Source of the DNA: GCA-002708315 sp963676635
GTDB lineage: Bacteria; Bacteroidota; Bacteroidia; Bacteroidales; F082
Direction of reading: 5' to 3'
NCBI GenBank assembly: GCA_963676635.1
Contig: OY781105.1
Coordinates: 2,976,001-3,040,000 of the forward strand
Length of the DNA stretch: 64,000 bases
Position numbers and translations under genes: made by a program. Position 1 is the stretch's first letter. Each line of letters opens with the position of its first letter. Of the stretch, positions 27,078 to 35,946 are shown piece by piece. The notes under the pieces were generated by a model. That model was not told where the DNA came from, did no database searches, and saw only the letters and a list, made by a program, of their open reading frames with translations.

Positions 27078-28797
27078 ATCTCTCCTGGTAATTGCCTCCG
27101 CAATAGGAGTCAAGGATTTTATTAATAGCACTCTCTGTATCTGAAGCATTCTCTCCAAGTAATCCTGCTACCTTTTGGGCTGTAGCCATATTGTCTCTTA
27201 TAACTTTCTGCATCATACCGATAAGATCATCGCGATTGATATTGCCCATATCTGGGTTCTCAACAATGGCACACACCTGTTTGTGTTTTTGAATGGTGAA
27301 TACTGAAATATGCAGGACATTGCGGTCGAAATGTATTTGCTTCTCAATTACATCATTGCCGGATTCAAGAAGGTTCTTGAATAACCTTGAAAAGTTTGTA
27401 ATCTTACTGATATCAGCACCTTCGAGGCCTGGCAGCGCGTCATAAGCCAGTAGAGCATCTTTGCCGCATATTCTGGCAAAGAGTTTATTGGATTCAACAA
27501 TTTTCATGTCTTCATTGACAATAACAAAGCCGTAAGGCATCTTCTGTAGCAGTACCGAGGCTTTGTTCTGAGCCATATTTCTCATATAGCTGACACACAT
27601 CTGTGGCTCTGCTTTACCATCAAGGATTGCAGTAGCAAATTGCCGACATGTGTAATAGCCACAGCCACCACAATTCAGCTCATCTTCTTCGCTGTTTTTG
27701 TTTATATCTTTAAGGACGCTTCTGATCTGTACATCATGGTACTTTTTCTTTACCACCGGCTTGATAAAGTTATAATCCAGAGTTATGTCTTTATGGAATT
27801 TTATTTCAACGGGTTCACCGATGTTCTGGTGGTAGTTGTGGGAGATAAGTATCCTTGATTGTGCCAATGATTGATCGTTTGAAGCGCAAGGGCCGTTAAT
27901 ACATCCTCCCTGACAAGCCATAAATTCAAAAAAGACTTTATCGTTGAAAGTATTGATAGGATTGTTCAGAATGGAAGTGATGTTATCCAATCCTGAGAAA
28001 CTCATAAACTGTACTTTCGAATCATTCAGTTTTAATGAAGATGCATAGATCATTCCTCCGTCAACGGGATACATAATACCATTTTTTGCTTCCACAGGCT
28101 CAAATTTCTCATTGCCTTCAGCAACAATAAAATCCGGACTCAGACCATTTGACTCCAGAAGTTCATCTAGTTCATTGAATGAAAGAGCAAGATCAAGATC
28201 ATTGTCTGGATACTTTAGTTCGTTCTTTTTGGCAATGCAGGGTCCTGCGAAGATCACATGAATGTCTCCATATGTTTCGCGAAGAAAAGAAGCATGAATT
28301 TGTGCCGGTGTTTTAAATGGAACTATCTTCTTGTTAAAGTCGGGGTAATATTTATTTATAAGACTTACGACAGAAGGGCAGCATGATGAAATATACATTC
28401 CCGGTTTTTGTTCTGGAATCCAGCTGTCGATATTTGCTGATAGGATTTCAGCACCAATGGCTGTTTCTGAAACAATGTCGAATCCCAGCTTCTTTAAAGC
28501 ACATATTAGCTGTTGCTTTGTGTAATTGCTGAAGCTTGAAATATAGCTTGGCGCCAGTGATATGGCTACAGGCTTGGATTGTTTTAAAAGAAACCTTGCT
28601 ATCTGTGTGTCGTTTCGAAGCTTTTTCGCTCCTGCTGGACATACAGAAACGCATTTACCGCAAAAGATACAATCATCATGGATAATAGATGCCGAATGGT
28701 TCTCAATTTTTATGGCTTTAACCGGACAGTGCCTGATGCATTTATAACAGTCCTGACAATTTATTTCTTCAGTATAGATAGCCTCAAGTTTGTTCAT
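27067..28797 (-). CDS. Sensory [FeFe]-hydrogenase with PAS domain (HydS-like, group C)
   Basis: The 576-residue protein has two N-terminal [4Fe-4S] motifs (CQDCYKCIRHCP, CIFCGKCVSVCP) and the H-cluster motifs SSCCPSVVSL, FAGPCIAKKNE and EFMACQGGCING. A further cysteine cluster (CGGCGYYTCRQF) is followed by a PAS domain (residues about 440-540, VIVNEDMKIVESN). This order is that of group C putative sensory hydrogenases, which are proposed to sense H2 and signal to phosphatases or kinases. Unlike some sensors, both cysteines of the first H-cluster motif are present. The stop overlaps the phosphatase start. Confidence 0.88.
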   Translation of the reverse strand: MNKLEAIYTEEINCQDCYKCIRHCPVKAIKIENHSASIIHDDCIFCGKCVSVCPAGAKKLRNDTQIARFLLKQSKPVAISLAPSYISSFSNYTKQQLICALKKLGFDIVSETAIGAEILSANIDSWIPEQKPGMYISSCCPSVVSLINKYYPDFNKKIVPFKTPAQIHASFLRETYGDIHVIFAGPCIAKKNELKYPDNDLDLALSFNELDELLESNGLSPDFIVAEGNEKFEPVEAKNGIMYPVDGGMIYASSLKLNDSKVQFMSFSGLDNITSILNNPINTFNDKVFFEFMACQGGCINGPCASNDQSLAQSRILISHNYHQNIGEPVEIKFHKDITLDYNFIKPVVKKKYHDVQIRSVLKDINKNSEEDELNCGGCGYYTCRQFATAILDGKAEPQMCVSYMRNMAQNKASVLLQKMPYGFVIVNEDMKIVESNKLFARICGKDALLAYDALPGLEGADISKITNFSRLFKNLLESGNDVIEKQIHFDRNVLHISVFTIQKHKQVCAIVENPDMGNINRDDLIGMMQKVIRDNMATAQKVAGLLGENASDTESAINKILDSYCGGNYQERYVY

Positions 28798-29060
28798 TAC
28801 CTTGTTGGTTCAGACTTTAAGAGATGTTTATCTAATATGCGGATGACTGAGTCGTTGTCAACGCATACATAATCTCTGTTGTCAATTGATACTATCGGGC
28901 CTTCCATACATTTCCCGGCACATAAATGTCCTTTGAAGACAACTTTATCTTTAAGGTTGTTTTTGTTGAGATAGTCTTTTATTACTTCCAGAACAAATTG
29001 ATTTCCTCTTCTGTAGCATGAACTTCCCAGGCAAATGGATATAACTGGTTTTTCATTCAT
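28797..29060 (-). CDS. Thioredoxin-like [2Fe-2S] protein, operon leader
   Basis: The 87-residue protein has ISICLGSSC and HLCAGKCMEG, four cysteines of a thioredoxin-like [2Fe-2S] ferredoxin. It is a paralogue of the protein at 25669-25929. Its last base is the first of the HydS-like start codon. It is the first gene of the five-gene hydrogenase operon and probably an electron donor or acceptor to the sensor. Confidence 0.85.
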   Translation of the reverse strand: MNEKPVISICLGSSCYRRGNQFVLEVIKDYLNKNNLKDKVVFKGHLCAGKCMEGPIVSIDNRDYVCVDNDSVIRILDKHLLKSEPTR

Positions 29061-29107
29061 TCTTTAAAGTAATTCAGTGGTTAATGAATTTAACTATATA
29101 TATAAAA

Positions 29108-29233
29108 GGTGTCTGCCAGTAAAATCTGAAAAGCCGTTTATTATGACAGTTAAGTTTGATGAGAGATAGTACATATTAAATATTTCAAATCTTAGTTGGC
29201 TGTTAAGTATTTCAGTTTTATTGAGCAGACACC
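29108..29233. mobile_element. Candidate 126-bp MITE
   Basis: The ends are inverted copies starting GGTGTCTGC (29108-29116, and inverted at 29225-29233). The similarity extends to about 24 bp: GGTGTCTGCCAGTAAAATC against GGTGTCTGCTCAATAAAAC, both then TGAAA, with two single-base gaps. The 75-bp interior has no coding capacity. It lies in the leader region of the hydrogenase operon. No target duplication is obvious. Apart from this and the adh terminator (29359-29389), 29061-29401 holds nothing else I can assign. Confidence 0.5.
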
Positions 29234-29358
29234 GGTGTGAGGACATTTAAACTATATTGCAATTAAAATTTCGACAAGGATTAAAGGTATCCGGTTGTTT
29301 ATTTGAATAATGTTATCCGGATTGTAGTTTGGTGAATTATGCCATCACAATATTCTCA

Positions 29359-29389
29359 ATGAGGTTGCCACCGGATGTGGCAACCTCAT
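29359..29389 (-). terminator. Stem-loop terminator after the alcohol dehydrogenase gene
   Basis: Perfect 13-bp stem ATGAGGTTGCCAC/GTGGCAACCTCAT with a 5-nt loop, 12 bp after the adh stop. It lacks a long T run, so it may act with other factors. Confidence 0.7.
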
Positions 29390-29401
29390 GAACAATGTTT
29401 A

Positions 29402-30568
29402 TTAGAAATCAATATCATTTCCGTAGTATACTGCTTTGAATATTTTCTCAAAGTCAGCGGCAACTGTTTCTCTAGGATTACATCCTGTGCATGCATCACC
29501 TTCTGCATTAGCGGAGATGCGTGAAAGGTTATTCATAAATTCTTCTTCGTCGATACCATATTCTTTGAGACTTGAAGCTATATTCATCTGCTTGTTAAGA
29601 TCGCGGATGAACTCAATATAAGCGTCAGTGAGTTCTTTGTCTGTTGATCCTTCAAGACCAATACATCTTGCTATTTCTGCATATTTTGCTTCAGCTGATT
29701 TACGGTTCCATTGTATTACATATGGTAAATAGATAGCGTTGGCACAACCATGAGGAATATGATATACAGCACCTGTTTTATGAGCCATACTGTGACATAT
29801 GCCAAGAAGAGCATTACTGAAGGCCATTCCTGCAAGACACTGAGCAATGTGCATATTATCGCGGGCAGTTTCATCACCCTTATATGAATTGATGAGGTTA
29901 TCTTTGATCATGTTGATGGCCTTAATAGCCAGAGGGTCTGAGAAGTCGGAAGCCAGACTTGCAGTTACTGCTTCTGTTGCATGTGTTAAAGCATCCATAC
30001 CTGTGTGGGCTGTGAGTTTCTCAGGCATTTTGTAAGCAATTTCCGGGTCGAGTATTGCAATGTCAGGTGTGATTTCAAAGTCTGCAAGCGGATATTTAAT
30101 ACCTACTTTATAGTCAGTTATAACAGAAAAAGCAGTTACTTCAGTTGCTGTACCGCTTGTTGACGGGATTGCAACAAATTTTGCTTTGTTTCTTAAAACA
30201 GGAATGTTGAAAGGTTTGGCAATATCTTCAAATTTTGCTTCAGGATGTTCATAGAAAACCCACATTGCTTTTGCAGCATCAATAGGAGAACCTCCACCAA
30301 TAGATACAATCCAGTCGGGCTGGAATGCCTGCATCTTCTCCGCACCTTTAAGCACTGTTTCAACACTTGGATCTGGCTCCACACCGTCAATAATTTGTGT
30401 TTCCATCCCTGCTTCTTTCAGATAGTCAGTAACAGTATCTAAAAATCCAAAACGTTTCATTGATCCGCCTCCTACAACAACGGTGGCTTTCTTTCCTTTT
30501 AACTCTTTTAATACTTCCATACTTCCTTTTCCGAAGTATAAGTCTCTTGGTAATGTAAAACGGTTCAT
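29402..30568 (-). CDS. Iron-containing (type III) alcohol dehydrogenase
   Basis: The 388-residue protein has the NAD-binding GGGSPIDAAKAMW near residue 95 and the metal-binding GICHSMAHKTGAVYHIPHG near residue 260. The family reduces aldehydes to alcohols (butanol, 1,3-propanediol, ethanol) with Fe or Zn. It stands alone between a sigma-54 promoter and a stem-loop terminator and is probably controlled by the adjacent sigma-54 activator. A role in fermentative redox balance fits its position beside hydrogenase genes. Substrate is not readable. Confidence 0.92.
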   Translation of the reverse strand: MNRFTLPRDLYFGKGSMEVLKELKGKKATVVVGGGSMKRFGFLDTVTDYLKEAGMETQIIDGVEPDPSVETVLKGAEKMQAFQPDWIVSIGGGSPIDAAKAMWVFYEHPEAKFEDIAKPFNIPVLRNKAKFVAIPSTSGTATEVTAFSVITDYKVGIKYPLADFEITPDIAILDPEIAYKMPEKLTAHTGMDALTHATEAVTASLASDFSDPLAIKAINMIKDNLINSYKGDETARDNMHIAQCLAGMAFSNALLGICHSMAHKTGAVYHIPHGCANAIYLPYVIQWNRKSAEAKYAEIARCIGLEGSTDKELTDAYIEFIRDLNKQMNIASSLKEYGIDEEEFMNNLSRISANAEGDACTGCNPRETVAADFEKIFKAVYYGNDIDF

Positions 30569-30608
30569 CGCTTTTTTGTTTAAAAATTTAACTTACTGTT
30601 AATCCTTT

Positions 30609-30624
30609 AACAATGGGTGTGCCA
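30609..30624 (-). promoter_or_regulatory. Sigma-54 promoter of the alcohol dehydrogenase gene
   Basis: Minus-strand TGGCACACCCATTGTT matches the -24/-12 consensus TGGCACG-N4-TTGCT at 13 of the fixed positions or better; GG and TTG spacing is exact, and only the C of the -12 GC is replaced by T. It lies 40 bp before the start codon. Confidence 0.8.
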
Positions 30625-30730
30625 AAGTGTGTAATGAGCAATAGAACAGATAGATACAAAGAGTATTGGACCTGCTGCTATTTGATTAAAAGGGATGTGT
30701 TAAAAAAGAGGACAGTTTTTAATAATTCAG

Positions 30731-30765
30731 TGTCCTGAAAGAGGACAGTGTCCTGAAATGAGACA
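30731..30765 (-). promoter_or_regulatory. Upstream activator sites for the sigma-54 regulator
   Basis: Two inverted repeats, TGTCCTGAAAGAGGACA (30731-30747, perfect arms) and TGTCCTGAAATGAGACA (30749-30765, one mismatch), have centres 18 bp apart, 110-155 bp upstream of the -24 element. A half site AGGACA is at 30709-30714. This is the expected place and shape for an NtrC-family enhancer. Confidence 0.75.
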
Positions 30766-30768
30766 TTA

Positions 30769-32664
30769 TTATTTTTTGAAAGGAATCTTACGGATTTTCT
30801 GGTAAAGAGTGTTTCTGCTGATGCCGAGTTCTTTAGCTGTTTTCGACATGTTGTTATTGTTTTTCTTAAGCGAGTTAACAATTGCTTCTTTTTCTATTTC
30901 ATTGAGAGTTTTTCCTTTAAAATTGATAACTGTGGCCGATTGTTCAGGCTCTTTTATGGTTGAATTATCAACTTTGTTATGCTGAAAGAAGGAAAAATCA
31001 CCATCCATAACCACCATGCGTTCCATTACGTTTTCCAGTTCACGGACATTACCTGGCCAGGTATAGGCGAGTAGTTTTTTCTCAATATCTTTATTAATAA
31101 GAGGCATTGTACGGCCAATTTTCTCAGATTTTTGAGCGGCAAAGAACCGGGCCATTGGCAGAATATCATCAATGCGATCCCGTAAAGGGGGAATATGAAA
31201 CTTGATAACATTTAGTCGGTAATACAGATCCAGTCTGAACTTACCCTTTTCGATCTCTTCCTCCAGATTTTTATTAGTAGCTGCTATTATTCTAACATCC
31301 AGATCAATTTCGTTTTTGCCTCCTATTCGTGTTACTTTGCCTTCCTGAATGCTGCGAAGGAGCCTTACCTGCATCTCTGCATTCATCTCTCCAATTTCAT
31401 CAAGGAACAGAGTGCCGTGGTTTGCAAGTTCGAATTTACCTGGTGAGCCACCTTTTTTTGCCCCTGTAAAAGCACCATCTTCATAGCCAAACAGCTCACT
31501 TTCGATGAGTGTTTCAGGCAATGCACCACAATTAATAGCGATAAATGGTCCTTCATGCCTTATGGAGTAGTTATGAATAGCCTGAGCGAACACTTCCTTA
31601 CCTGTTCCACTTTCACCACTTAGAAGTATTGTGGATGGCTTTGTGGCAACAAGTTTAGCTTGTTTTATCAGGTTTATCATTTCCGGTGAGTCGGAGATCA
31701 TATCATCAAAAGTGAATTTTGCATGATGGCCTGAGAATTTCTTTATCAGATTAACAATTCGGCTGTATTGCCTGAAGGTAATAAGGTACCCATGCATTTC
31801 ATTTTTCTCACCCTGAATAACATAAGCATTACTTATGAACCGCTCTGTAATTCCCGGAATGCTGAACATAATTGGTTCATCTATAAAAAGCAGCTCGTTT
31901 AGGATTATCCTGCGTATTCTTTTCCAGTCGGGAAGCAGGTCATTTATCTCCCGGTGAAGCAACTCAGTACGTCGTATGTTAAACATGCGGCATGCTGTAT
32001 CATTTACCCATTCTATCTGATCCTGAATGTTTATTGCCATTACTCCGAATGTAAGGTTGTTCATCATGGCAAATGCAAACTGATTGCTGGTCTCCAGCTG
32101 TTGCATACTTTTCTTTTCCTTTAGCTTGTTTTCTATGGCTTGTGCCGCAGAAACGACTATACCCAGACTGTGTGGATGGACTTTGTCGGCAAATCCGGTC
32201 ATGTTGATTACTCCAATAACATCGCCATCAAAGAAAATGGGAGCTGCTGAGCATGTCCAGTTATGGTATGCAGATATGAAATGTTCTTTGGCTGTTACCT
32301 GTACGGGTTTCTTTTCATTAAGTACTACTCCCATGGAATTAGTGCCTATAGATGATTCATCCATATATGCGCCGCTTACCATTTTTAGCTTGCGTGCTTC
32401 ATTAAGTACATCATCGTCGCCAATAATACTGATAATACACCCTTCGTCATCGGTTAGATTTATAAAAAATCCTGATCCTGTAACCGCTTTAAATAATTGT
32501 TTAAGAATGGGTTCTGATACCTTTAGCAGACTTTTGTTTTTCTTGAGGTTTTCTTTCAGTTCTGTTTCTGACAACAAATGTCGTGGGTAAATACTGGTCG
32601 ACTCAACACCGTATTTTTTACTGCGCTTGTGCGATTCTTCTATGGATTTCTTCTTTGCCGACAT
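30769..32664 (-). CDS. Sigma-54-dependent AcoR-like transcription activator
   Basis: The 631-residue protein has an N-terminal GAF-type sensor (residues about 60-190), a PAS domain (200-290), an AAA+ ATPase with Walker A GESGTGKE and the sigma-54 contact loop GAFTGA, and a Fis-type helix-turn-helix at the C-terminus (SKTAKELGISRNTLYQ). AcoR-like regulators respond to small molecules such as acetoin or aldehydes. It lies directly upstream of the adh gene on the same strand, with its binding sites between them. Ligand is unknown. Confidence 0.92.
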   Translation of the reverse strand: MSAKKKSIEESHKRSKKYGVESTSIYPRHLLSETELKENLKKNKSLLKVSEPILKQLFKAVTGSGFFINLTDDEGCIISIIGDDDVLNEARKLKMVSGAYMDESSIGTNSMGVVLNEKKPVQVTAKEHFISAYHNWTCSAAPIFFDGDVIGVINMTGFADKVHPHSLGIVVSAAQAIENKLKEKKSMQQLETSNQFAFAMMNNLTFGVMAINIQDQIEWVNDTACRMFNIRRTELLHREINDLLPDWKRIRRIILNELLFIDEPIMFSIPGITERFISNAYVIQGEKNEMHGYLITFRQYSRIVNLIKKFSGHHAKFTFDDMISDSPEMINLIKQAKLVATKPSTILLSGESGTGKEVFAQAIHNYSIRHEGPFIAINCGALPETLIESELFGYEDGAFTGAKKGGSPGKFELANHGTLFLDEIGEMNAEMQVRLLRSIQEGKVTRIGGKNEIDLDVRIIAATNKNLEEEIEKGKFRLDLYYRLNVIKFHIPPLRDRIDDILPMARFFAAQKSEKIGRTMPLINKDIEKKLLAYTWPGNVRELENVMERMVVMDGDFSFFQHNKVDNSTIKEPEQSATVINFKGKTLNEIEKEAIVNSLKKNNNNMSKTAKELGISRNTLYQKIRKIPFKK

Positions 32665-32683
32665 TTGTTATTTTATTTCATGG

Positions 32684-32691
32684 CAAAATTA
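32684..32691 (-). promoter_or_regulatory. -7 box for the AcoR-like gene
   Basis: Minus-strand TAATTTTG fits TAnnTTTG, 19 bp before the start codon. The -33 element is unclear. Confidence 0.4.
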
Positions 32692-32791
32692 TAACATTTT
32701 AGGATTTGGAGTTCAATGAATAAAGCATAATGTTTGTTTGATAATTTCGGCATATCGCATAAAATCGTAATTTTATCAAAAATTTCAGTTC

Positions 32792-33673
32792 ATGACAGAA
32801 AAGAAAGTGCTATACGTGTCAGTAGTCTTTGCTGTGTTGTTCGCTTTGTTTGGAATAGTGGGCGGCATTATTATTAAATCAACAATGATAATGTTTGATG
32901 GTATCTATTCAACAATTAGCGTTCTGTTATCGCTGTTGTCTGTTGTTGTACTTTCACAGGTTAGCAAAGGCAAGGAAAATGATAAGTTTCCTTTCGGAAA
33001 GTGGCATTTCGAACCTGCTTTGCTGATATTAAAATCCTTTGTGATTGTTAGCTTATGTATTTATTCTCTTTCCAATGCCGTTGGAGATTTGTTTGCTGGT
33101 GGAAACCATGCTAAAATAGGATTGGCATTTATTTATGCTTCCGGGTCTTTTATTATTTGTACAGGAGTTTATTTGTATATAAAGATAAAAAACAAGGACA
33201 TTAAATCAGATCTGCTTTCCGCAGAAAGCACTCAATGGCTGGGTGATTCCTTTCTGACATTCGGTGTTATGATTGGCTTTGGTGTTACTTTCCTCCTAAG
33301 AAATACTGGCTTCTCAACATTTACTCCTTATATGGACCCCCTTATGGTTGTTATTGCTTCATTGTTTTTCCTGTATTTCCCTATAAAATCGCTTACACAG
33401 GGTGTTAGGGAGATTATCTTCTTCAGAGTAGATGAAGCTATTGCACAAAAAGTTCGTGAGCATCTTGATACTATTTCAGTAAGACTGGATGCAGAATATA
33501 AGATGCACCTTGTTAAAATAGGTCGTGAATTGTTTCTGGAAGTGAACTTCCTTACTAAAAATATGAGATTGTCTGTTGAGGAGATGGACAAGATACGTTA
33601 TGAGATTGAAGAAGGTATTGATGGTAATATATGGCTAAATATGAATATCACGTCAAATCCAAAATGGGTTTAA
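32792..33673 (+). CDS. Cation diffusion facilitator (CDF) efflux protein
   Basis: The 293-residue protein has six membrane segments. Metal-site aspartates appear in MFDGIYSTIS (TM2) and the corresponding EST...LGDSF region of TM5, followed by a cytoplasmic C-terminal domain (residues 215-293). CDF proteins export Zn, Fe, Mn or Co using the proton gradient; the metal cannot be predicted. It is 69 bp before the thioesterase start but probably transcribed separately, because a -7 box lies between. Confidence 0.85.
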   Translation: MTEKKVLYVSVVFAVLFALFGIVGGIIIKSTMIMFDGIYSTISVLLSLLSVVVLSQVSKGKENDKFPFGKWHFEPALLILKSFVIVSLCIYSLSNAVGDLFAGGNHAKIGLAFIYASGSFIICTGVYLYIKIKNKDIKSDLLSAESTQWLGDSFLTFGVMIGFGVTFLLRNTGFSTFTPYMDPLMVVIASLFFLYFPIKSLTQGVREIIFFRVDEAIAQKVREHLDTISVRLDAEYKMHLVKIGRELFLEVNFLTKNMRLSVEEMDKIRYEIEEGIDGNIWLNMNITSNPKWV

Positions 33674-33717
33674 ATGATATTTATTGCTGCCGAAAAGGTA
33701 AGTTTAGTCAAATTCCA

Positions 33718-33725
33718 TATTTTTG
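33718..33725 (+). promoter_or_regulatory. -7 box of the polyketide-like operon
   Basis: TATTTTTG fits TAnnTTTG and lies 17 bp before the ATG at 33743. A start at 33674 would put the promoter inside the coding region, so this box supports the later start. Confidence 0.5.
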
Positions 33726-33742
33726 CACGCTACAATATTAAG

Positions 33743-34168
33743 ATGGGAAAAAAACTTATTGACAGGACAGAAGTAAAGGTCCGTTTTGGAGAAGTAGATT
33801 CAATGGGTATTGTGTGGCATGGCAATTATGTTAAATACCTTGAAGACGGCCGTGAATCATTCGGTGAGAAATTTGGAATCACTTACCTCGATTTTTTAAA
33901 AAACAGGGTGATGTCTCCTATTGTGAATATGAATATTAATTACCTTAAGCAGGTTAAAGCTGGGGATGCTATTGTTGTTGAAACAGAATTTGTTGACACC
34001 ACTTCCGCTAAGATTATCTTTAATTACAGACTCTACCGTAAGTCTGATAATGAGTTGGTTGTTACTGCTCAAACAACACAGGTGTTTATTAATATGAATC
34101 GTGAGATGCTTCTCTATCCACCGCAGTTTGCTATCGATTGGAGAGCTAAAGTTGGACTTACAGGTTGA
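33743..34168 (+). CDS. Hotdog-fold acyl-CoA/ACP thioesterase (YbgC/4HBT-like)
   Basis: I use the ATG at 33743 (141 residues), which aligns with the family's usual start; an in-frame ATG at 33674 adds 23 residues of unlikely sequence. The motif VRFGEVDSMGIVWHGNY carries the active-site Asp of 4-hydroxybenzoyl-CoA thioesterases. It probably releases or proofreads the acyl chain made by the following ketosynthases. It is first of six co-directional genes with small gaps. Confidence 0.85.
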   Translation: MGKKLIDRTEVKVRFGEVDSMGIVWHGNYVKYLEDGRESFGEKFGITYLDFLKNRVMSPIVNMNINYLKQVKAGDAIVVETEFVDTTSAKIIFNYRLYRKSDNELVVTAQTTQVFINMNREMLLYPPQFAIDWRAKVGLTG

Positions 34169-34173
34169 TATAA

Positions 34174-35313
34174 ATGGTATATTTCACAGCAGATAATATT
34201 ATAACATCACTGGGATTCAGTACTACGGAATGCATGACTAATATGCTTTCGGGCCTGACTGGGATTAAGATAATTGACAACAAAAAGTATTATCATGAGC
34301 CTTTTCCGGTTTCTGTTATTGATGATACCCGACTTAATAATGAGTTTGATACGCTTGCTCATCCCGTTAATGAGAGGACATTTACCAGACTTGAAAAAAT
34401 GATGATTACTTCTGTGGCTTATTCTCTGCGGCAATCTGCCGTTGATGTTAAGTCGGAGCGTACATTGTTTATTATTTCCACAACCAAGGGGAATATTGAC
34501 CTTCTTTCTTCTGAGAGCAGGGATTCCAGATACGGTGTTCATCTGTGGCAGCTTGGTGATATTATTTCAGAATATTTCGGTAATCCCAATAAGGCTGTGG
34601 TTATTTCCAATGCCTGTATATCCGGAGTGCTTGCTGTAAATACGGCTGCTATGTATATTAACAGCGGGGAGTATGATAATGTTATTGTTGTTGGCGGTGA
34701 TATCGTAAGCCGGTTTGTTGTAAGCGGATTTATGTCGTTTTTGTCGTTAAGCCCTGAATCATGTAAGCCTTTTGACAAAGACCGTAACGGCCTTTCTCTG
34801 GGTGAGGCTGCAGCAACAGTAGTATTGAGTCGTTTTCCTTCCGGGAAACAGCATCTTATGTTTAAAGGAGGGGGGTCTGCCAATGATGCAAACCATATCA
34901 GCGGGCCGTCACGTACTGGCGAAGGCTCCTTTATTGCTATTAAGAGAGCTATGGAAGAGGCCGGATTAAATGATGTTGATCATATCTCTGCTCATGGTAC
35001 AGCAACGCCTTATAATGATGAAATGGAAAGTATTGCCATTGCACGTCATGGGCTGGAAAATGCTCTGGTTAATAGTGTTAAGGGGTTTATTGGTCATACT
35101 CTTGGGGCTGCTGGTGTTGTGGAAACGGCTTTGTTATTGGAGGAAATGCGTCAAAATAAAATAATTAACACACTTGGGTATAAAAGTCATGGCGTTAGTA
35201 AGCCAATTAATGTTGTTTGTGATAACACGGATAAAGAATTGGTTACATGTCTTAAAATGGCATCAGGATTTGGTGGCAGTAATGCGGCAACAATAATCTC
35301 TAAAGTGCAATAG
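34174..35313 (+). CDS. Beta-ketoacyl-ACP synthase (FabF-like, active-site complete)
   Basis: The 379-residue protein has the full ketosynthase triad: NACISG (Cys near residue 149), SAHGTATPYND and GFIGHTLGAAG. It extends acyl chains by decarboxylative condensation on ACP. It starts 5 bp after the thioesterase and ends 2 bp before the next gene. It is closer to the secondary-metabolism KS type of aryl-polyene and flexirubin clusters than to housekeeping FabF, judging by context. Confidence 0.88.
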   Translation: MVYFTADNIITSLGFSTTECMTNMLSGLTGIKIIDNKKYYHEPFPVSVIDDTRLNNEFDTLAHPVNERTFTRLEKMMITSVAYSLRQSAVDVKSERTLFIISTTKGNIDLLSSESRDSRYGVHLWQLGDIISEYFGNPNKAVVISNACISGVLAVNTAAMYINSGEYDNVIVVGGDIVSRFVVSGFMSFLSLSPESCKPFDKDRNGLSLGEAAATVVLSRFPSGKQHLMFKGGGSANDANHISGPSRTGEGSFIAIKRAMEEAGLNDVDHISAHGTATPYNDEMESIAIARHGLENALVNSVKGFIGHTLGAAGVVETALLLEEMRQNKIINTLGYKSHGVSKPINVVCDNTDKELVTCLKMASGFGGSNAATIISKVQ

Positions 35314-35315
35314 TT

Positions 35316-35942
35316 ATGGATGGTCTTAAAATTAGCAGTTGGTGTCATATTGTTGAAAATAAGGTTTTCCTTAACGGAGAATTAATATACTCTGATGCTG
35401 AAGCCTCATCATTAAAGGAGTTTGCCAAATCATATTACAGGAAGATAAAACCGGGATACAGTAAGTTTTTTAAAATGGATGAGATAAGCAAGCTGGGCTT
35501 CCTTGCTGCTGAAACTTTATTGACTGATTTTCCTTTAACAGAAGAGCAAAGGGATAACACATCTGTGATTATTTCGAACTCTTCTTCAACAATAATTACG
35601 GATACTAAACACCAGGAATCAACTGAAGATTACAACAACTTCTTTCCCAGCCCGGCTGTGTTTGTGTATACTCTACCAAATATTATGACTGGTGAAATAT
35701 GTATTCGTCACAAGTTGAGAGGAGAAAATGCTTTTTTTATTGTTGAAAAATTCAGCCCGAAATTAATTACCAATCATATCAATAGTTTATTTTTGACAGA
35801 TAAATCGAAAATATTTACAGGGGGTTGGATCGAACAGTCGTACAATGGCTATGAAGCCTTTTTGTATCTTGCGTCGTTGAATGGTGAGGCAGACCACACT
35901 TCTGAGGAATTAAAAAGAATCTATAATTTAATACATCGTTAA
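35316..35942 (+). CDS. Ketosynthase-like protein without catalytic Cys
   Basis: The 208-residue protein resembles the N-terminal part of a ketosynthase (beta-ketoacyl synthase-like, PF13723 style): FLAAETLL, SVIISNSSS, then PSPAVFVYTLPNIMTGEI followed by GENAFFIVEK, where an active KS would have its Cys nucleophile. There is no Cys there. This is the layout of chain-length-factor-like partners. It lies between the active KS and the ACP gene, with gaps of 2 and 4 bp. It may be a partner subunit of the 379-residue KS; that is inference. Confidence 0.65.
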   Translation: MDGLKISSWCHIVENKVFLNGELIYSDAEASSLKEFAKSYYRKIKPGYSKFFKMDEISKLGFLAAETLLTDFPLTEEQRDNTSVIISNSSSTIITDTKHQESTEDYNNFFPSPAVFVYTLPNIMTGEICIRHKLRGENAFFIVEKFSPKLITNHINSLFLTDKSKIFTGGWIEQSYNGYEAFLYLASLNGEADHTSEELKRIYNLIHR

Positions 35943-35946
35943 TAAC

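Noticed and set aside
27078..27158. Longer start for the SpoIIE-type phosphatase
   Set aside because: It would overlap the HydS-like gene by 92 bp, whereas the ATG at 27077 has a good AGGAGAG site.
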